Shown: positions 60,200 through 62,725 of the stretch, piece after piece
Layout: each line of letters starts with the position of its first letter
Position numbering within the stretch: the stretch's first letter is position 1
Assembly: GCA_001464275.1 (NCBI GenBank)
Contig: LNFL01000122.1
Location: 1-62,725, forward strand
Length of the DNA stretch: 62,725 nt
Source of the DNA: Actinobacteria bacterium Ga0077560
GTDB taxonomy: Bacteria > Actinomycetota > Thermoleophilia > Miltoncostaeales > Miltoncostaeaceae
Reading direction: 5' to 3'
Program-made: the position numbers and the translations under genes
The notes under the pieces: generated by a model
Databases searched by the model: none
What the model saw: the letters and a program-made list of their open reading frames with translations, nothing else
Told to the model about the DNA's origin: nothing

Positions 60200-61131
60200 C
60201 CCATCGGCGTGTGCTGGCGGAGGTGGCCGCCGCGGTGGAGGTCGAAACGGGTGCGATCCGGTGGTTCGGCGAGGCCGAGCCGGCGGGACGGTGGCCGGAT
60301 GAGACGCGCTCGGTGCTCCAGGAGCGTCTTTACGCCGACTGGTACATGCGCGGTGCGCCGGCGCCCAGGAGCCGCTGGGACCCGCCGGTGGCACCGCTTC
60401 CCACCGGCCTGGCGGACTCGGTCGATGCCGCCCGGGGCCTCGATGCCTCGATTCAGCATGGGTGGAGGGTTCAGGGCCCTGATTCCGTGATTCGAGGTGG
60501 CCTGCACGTGATGGTCCGACCAGACGAGCACGACGGTGCGCCCGGAGACCGGGCGTGTCTGCGTCTTCCGCCCGCGCTGCCGGGGCTGGTCCCCGGCCAC
60601 CACCTCGTGCTGGGGCGACGCGACCTCGATGGCAGCCTGCGACGGCAGGCCATGCGCGTGTACCTGCATGCGACGCCGCGCGCGTTGGCGAAACTCGTCG
60701 CAGCCATCGGGGGTGCCCTCGACAAGAACCAGCTTTCCTACCGCTTGAAGATGGTCAATGCCCCCGCGGCGTTCCGGCGCTGCGACGCGGCCGTCCTGTA
60801 CACCGGGATGAACGACGGCCCCCGGGTCGTCGATCTCCTGCGTGGGCTCCACCCCGCAATGGCAAGCGCGCTCCGTCATCAGACGCCGCCGCTCACCCTG
60901 CGTCTTGCACCCGGCATCGGGTGGGCGGAGGACCCCGGGAACCTCGACAGTTTCGGCCACCACCGCTGCGGCCTGATCGCCGACGGGCTCGTCGCCGCCG
61001 CCGAGCGCGGCCACCATTCCCTCACCGAACGCGTCCGCGCGGTCGAGACGGCGTTCCAACGTGCGGGCTTCGACTCCCGGCGCCCCTATCTCGGGCCGGG
61101 CTCCGTCTGGGAGCCGAAGCCCTTCGCATGA
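60196..61131 (+). CDS. HopA1-like lanthipeptide lyase
   Basis: A 311-residue protein of the HopA1 type III effector family. Family blocks are ERLYADWYMRG, YLHATPRALAKLV, KNQLSYRLKMVNAPAAFRRCDAAVLY, PGIGWAEDPGN and SFGHHRCGLIADGL. HopA1-like proteins serve as the phospho-Ser/Thr eliminating lyase in class V lanthipeptide and thioamitide pathways, making dehydroamino acids. It is coupled on both sides by ATGA overlaps to the kinase and the LanC gene. Confidence 0.85.
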   Translation: MTHRRVLAEVAAAVEVETGAIRWFGEAEPAGRWPDETRSVLQERLYADWYMRGAPAPRSRWDPPVAPLPTGLADSVDAARGLDASIQHGWRVQGPDSVIRGGLHVMVRPDEHDGAPGDRACLRLPPALPGLVPGHHLVLGRRDLDGSLRRQAMRVYLHATPRALAKLVAAIGGALDKNQLSYRLKMVNAPAAFRRCDAAVLYTGMNDGPRVVDLLRGLHPAMASALRHQTPPLTLRLAPGIGWAEDPGNLDSFGHHRCGLIADGLVAAAERGHHSLTERVRAVETAFQRAGFDSRRPYLGPGSVWEPKPFA

Positions 61132-62303
61132 CCGTCGCCGACGCAATCTCCTCCGCCGACCTCCTCTCGCGGGACCTCGCCGGACAGGCCATCTGGCATG
61201 GCGACCGTTGCACCTGGATTGCGCCCGTCATGGATCCGGCCCCACCCCACGGCGTTGTGGACGGCACGCTCTCCGCCGACCTCTACGCGGGGGTTGCCGG
61301 GGTCGGACTTGCCCTGGCAGAGGCGGCGGCGACCCTCGGAGACCCGGAGGTCCGCCGCGCGGCTCGCGGTGCGCTGCGCCAAGCGGTCGCGCTCACCGCC
61401 AGGCGACCGCTCGCCGGCGGGCTCTTCGGAGGTACCGCCGGAATCGCCGTGGCGGTCGGCCGCGGTGCCGCGCTGCTCGGAGACGAGCACCTGCATGAGG
61501 AGGGGCGGCGGCTCGCCATGGCGCTGGCACCTGCGGACGGCCTGGACCTGATCGATGGGATGGCGGGCCGGATCGTCGGCCTCCTGGTACTCAACCGCGT
61601 CTTTGGCGACGAGCGGCTTGCCGACGAGGCACGGGCGACCGCGCTCACGCTGGCCGGCATCGTGGCCGGCGCCGGGCCGCCGAGGCGACGCGGACAGGAC
61701 GGCGATGCCGCCCCACCACCAACACGCTCCACCGGGCTCGCGCACGGCCGCTCCGGCATCGCGATCGCGCTGGCTGCGGCCGGGGCTCCCGACGGCGCCG
61801 CTCGACTCCTGGCGGATGAGGATGAGGGATTCGACCCCAACCGAGGTTGGCCGGATGCACGCGGCGCGGGGGGACCGCCCGTGCGGTCGTTCGCCTGTGC
61901 GTGGTGTCACGGCGCGGCGGGCATGCTGCTCGCCCGGCACCGGGTGCGCGAGATCACCGGCGCTGGGACGAAGCGCATGCCGATGGCTCCCCTCGGGATC
62001 GTCCGTCGCCACCTGGAGGCCGGCATTGCCGCCGTGGGGGCCGACCTCTCGCTGTGCCACGGCCTCTGCGGCCTGGCCGAGGCGAGCGCCATCGTCGAGC
62101 CGTCGGTCGATGCGAGACCGAGGGTGGCGATGCTGATCGCCGGAGAGATCGCCGATGGGATCCCCCTGCATTGCGGTGTCCCGGGCGGCCATTCCTTGGG
62201 GTTGATGACCGGCATCGCGGGAATTGTCCATTTTCTCTTGCGGCTCTCGGACCCATGTGTCCCATGCATTCTCGTCATGCGGCCCGAAGACTGGGGCCGG
62301 TGA
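61128..62303 (+). CDS. LanC-type lanthionine cyclase
   Basis: A 391-residue LanC-family cyclase. Motifs in order: early GVAGVGLALAEAA, GLFGGTAGIAVAV, GLAHGRSG (catalytic His about 206), AWCHGAAG (zinc ligand C260), SLCHGLCG (zinc ligands C310, H311) and the terminal GLMTGIAGIVHFLLRLSDP typical of LanM/LanC ends. All zinc ligands are present, so thioether formation between Cys and dehydroamino acids is expected. Described class V clusters use a cyclase (LxmX) without obvious LanC sequence, so a full LanC beside HopA1 and APH genes is notable. Confidence 0.88.
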   Translation: MTVADAISSADLLSRDLAGQAIWHGDRCTWIAPVMDPAPPHGVVDGTLSADLYAGVAGVGLALAEAAATLGDPEVRRAARGALRQAVALTARRPLAGGLFGGTAGIAVAVGRGAALLGDEHLHEEGRRLAMALAPADGLDLIDGMAGRIVGLLVLNRVFGDERLADEARATALTLAGIVAGAGPPRRRGQDGDAAPPPTRSTGLAHGRSGIAIALAAAGAPDGAARLLADEDEGFDPNRGWPDARGAGGPPVRSFACAWCHGAAGMLLARHRVREITGAGTKRMPMAPLGIVRRHLEAGIAAVGADLSLCHGLCGLAEASAIVEPSVDARPRVAMLIAGEIADGIPLHCGVPGGHSLGLMTGIAGIVHFLLRLSDPCVPCILVMRPEDWGR

Positions 62304-62413
62304 CGCCCGACCACACCTAGGGGCCCTACCGGAGGGAGCGCCGGCGCGCCGAGACTCACGCCGATGCCCACCGCGACCGGGAGGATCGCGATGCACCCCG
62401 ACGACCGCAGGTT

Positions 62414-62563
62414 GTGGGAACTGAGGAGGACGGCACCGGCTGGAGCGCCTACACCGCCGCGCGTGACGCGTACCGCGTGCGGCTCGCCGAGATGGCCGCC
62501 GAGTACCGCGCGGCGCTGCTGCTCGGACGCCCCGAGCAGGCGCAGGAGCCCGAGGCGGCGTAG
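62414..62563 (+). CDS. small helical hypothetical protein, possibly frameshifted
   Basis: A 49-residue protein from GTG 62414: a helical stretch WSAYTAARDAYRVRL followed by EMAAEYRAALLLG and an acidic tail. A neighbouring frame beginning ATG 62391 encodes MHPDDRRLWEL, which runs naturally into EEDGTGW if a one- or two-base change is allowed near 62425. The real gene may thus start at 62391. Function unknown. Confidence 0.4.
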   Translation: MGTEEDGTGWSAYTAARDAYRVRLAEMAAEYRAALLLGRPEQAQEPEAA

Positions 62564-62571
62564 CGCGCGGC

Positions 62572-62601
62572 GGGGCCCGCCCGATCCGGGGGGCGGGTCC
62601 C
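62572..62601. terminator. GC-rich terminator hairpin
   Basis: Stem GGGGCCCGCCC (62572-62582) / GGGCGGGTCCC (62591-62601) with one G-T pair and an 8-base loop, after the small ORF and before the next promoter. Confidence 0.6.
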
Positions 62602-62656
62602 GCCCCGGCCGCGGGGGTAGGCTGGACGTGCGTCGTCCACGTCTCCGGGGGTCCCC

Positions 62657-62725
62657 ATGGCGAAGGCCATCCACTCGATGATCCGCGTCCTCGACGAGGA
62701 GCGGTCGCTGGCGTTCTACCGTGAG
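62657..62725 (+). CDS. VOC/glyoxalase family protein, partial at window end
   Basis: The first 23 residues only, MAKAIHSMIRVLDEERSLAF followed by YRE. This matches the start of lactoylglutathione-lyase-like VOC proteins (HxxIRVxDxExSxxFY), including the first metal-ligand His. A TAGGCT element at 62618-62623 is upstream. Confidence 0.75.
   Translation, partial: MAKAIHSMIRVLDEERSLAFYRE

Larger units (their letters stand above)
62304..62656. other. spacer after the lanthipeptide cassette
   Basis: About 350 bases. They hold a small plus-strand ORF (62414-62563), a GC-rich hairpin (62572-62601) and a TAGGCT -10-like element at 62618-62623 that would serve the VOC-family gene at 62657. No additional precursor-like ORF with a Cys/Ser/Thr tail is seen on either strand. 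Confidence 0.5.

Noticed and set aside
1..62725. tRNA or rRNA genes, insertion sequences, phage genes or attachment sites
   Set aside because: No cloverleaf-like sequence, rRNA segment, transposase, integrase or paired att-like repeat was recognised on either strand.

Overview
This is a very GC-rich bacterial window with dense genes and many 4-base ATGA/GTGA overlaps. It most resembles an actinobacterium, perhaps of the Thermoleophilia/Solirubrobacterales type. That placement is an inference from codon bias, TAGnnT -10 elements lying 6-8 bases before start codons (leaderless mRNAs), a c-di-GMP-I type riboswitch before a secreted protein, and the gene families present. No rRNA, tRNA, CRISPR array, insertion sequence or phage gene was seen.

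Layout. (a) 58-2782: a large LuxR-family ATPase regulator broken by a frameshift. (b) 3066-16196, minus strand: a tightly coupled operon of about 15 genes. It encodes four or more unrelated amide- or peptide-bond hydrolase families (M20, creatininase, two amidase-signature enzymes, a PxpA-like protein), two small AtzG/GatC-like proteins, a class III aminotransferase, an SDR, an antibiotic-biosynthesis-monooxygenase-like protein and a ribose-type ABC importer. A GntR/FCD regulator lies upstream, with two TGTATGCAA sites between it and the operon. This looks like catabolism of an amide or cyclic amide; the substrate is unknown. One amidase has decayed. (c) 17.2-22.9 kb: SRPBCC protein, GlsB-like membrane protein, an adenylation-carrier-acyltransferase membrane fusion behind a good promoter and palindrome, an M29 aminopeptidase and a methyltransferase. 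(d) 22.9-33.1 kb: a GGDEF/HD-GYP enzyme, a secreted protein behind a c-di-GMP-I-like riboswitch, metF, metZ, uppP and a PilZ protein, so c-di-GMP signalling genes recur here. (e) 33.2-38.6 kb: a 1401-residue PPDK-like protein without the PEP-binding barrel, translationally coupled to a long GAPDH-like enzyme. (f) 38.7-53.9 kb: methyltransferases, a two-component system, an ABC exporter/glycosyltransferase/Ser-Gly-rich membrane protein operon, enoyl-CoA hydratase, a split pentapeptide-repeat protein, an acetamidase/formamidase relative with a MoaD-like protein, a calcium-binding-repeat protein, a DUF1295/cyclopropane-synthase-like divergent pair and an FHA-HTH protein.

(g) 54.1-62.3 kb is the most striking part. 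A single polypeptide joins a Ser/Thr kinase, a TIR-like domain, an nSTAND ATPase, a membrane segment and WD40 repeats. It is followed by a four-gene overlapping cassette: a 133-residue protein with a Cys/Ser/Thr-rich tail, an APH-fold kinase, a HopA1-like lyase and a LanC cyclase with complete zinc ligands. This is the logic of a class V lanthipeptide pathway (kinase plus HopA1 lyase), but with a recognisable LanC and an unusually long candidate leader, next to a conflict-system-like signalling protein. It is the best candidate here for an undescribed system.

Caution: several genes (58-2782, ABM/SDR near 6050, GntR near 16718, 47442-48558, possibly 27690 and 62414) carry single-base-type frame breaks. 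Some may be sequencing or assembly errors. The amidase at 8226-9612 has two larger deletions and looks truly degenerate.
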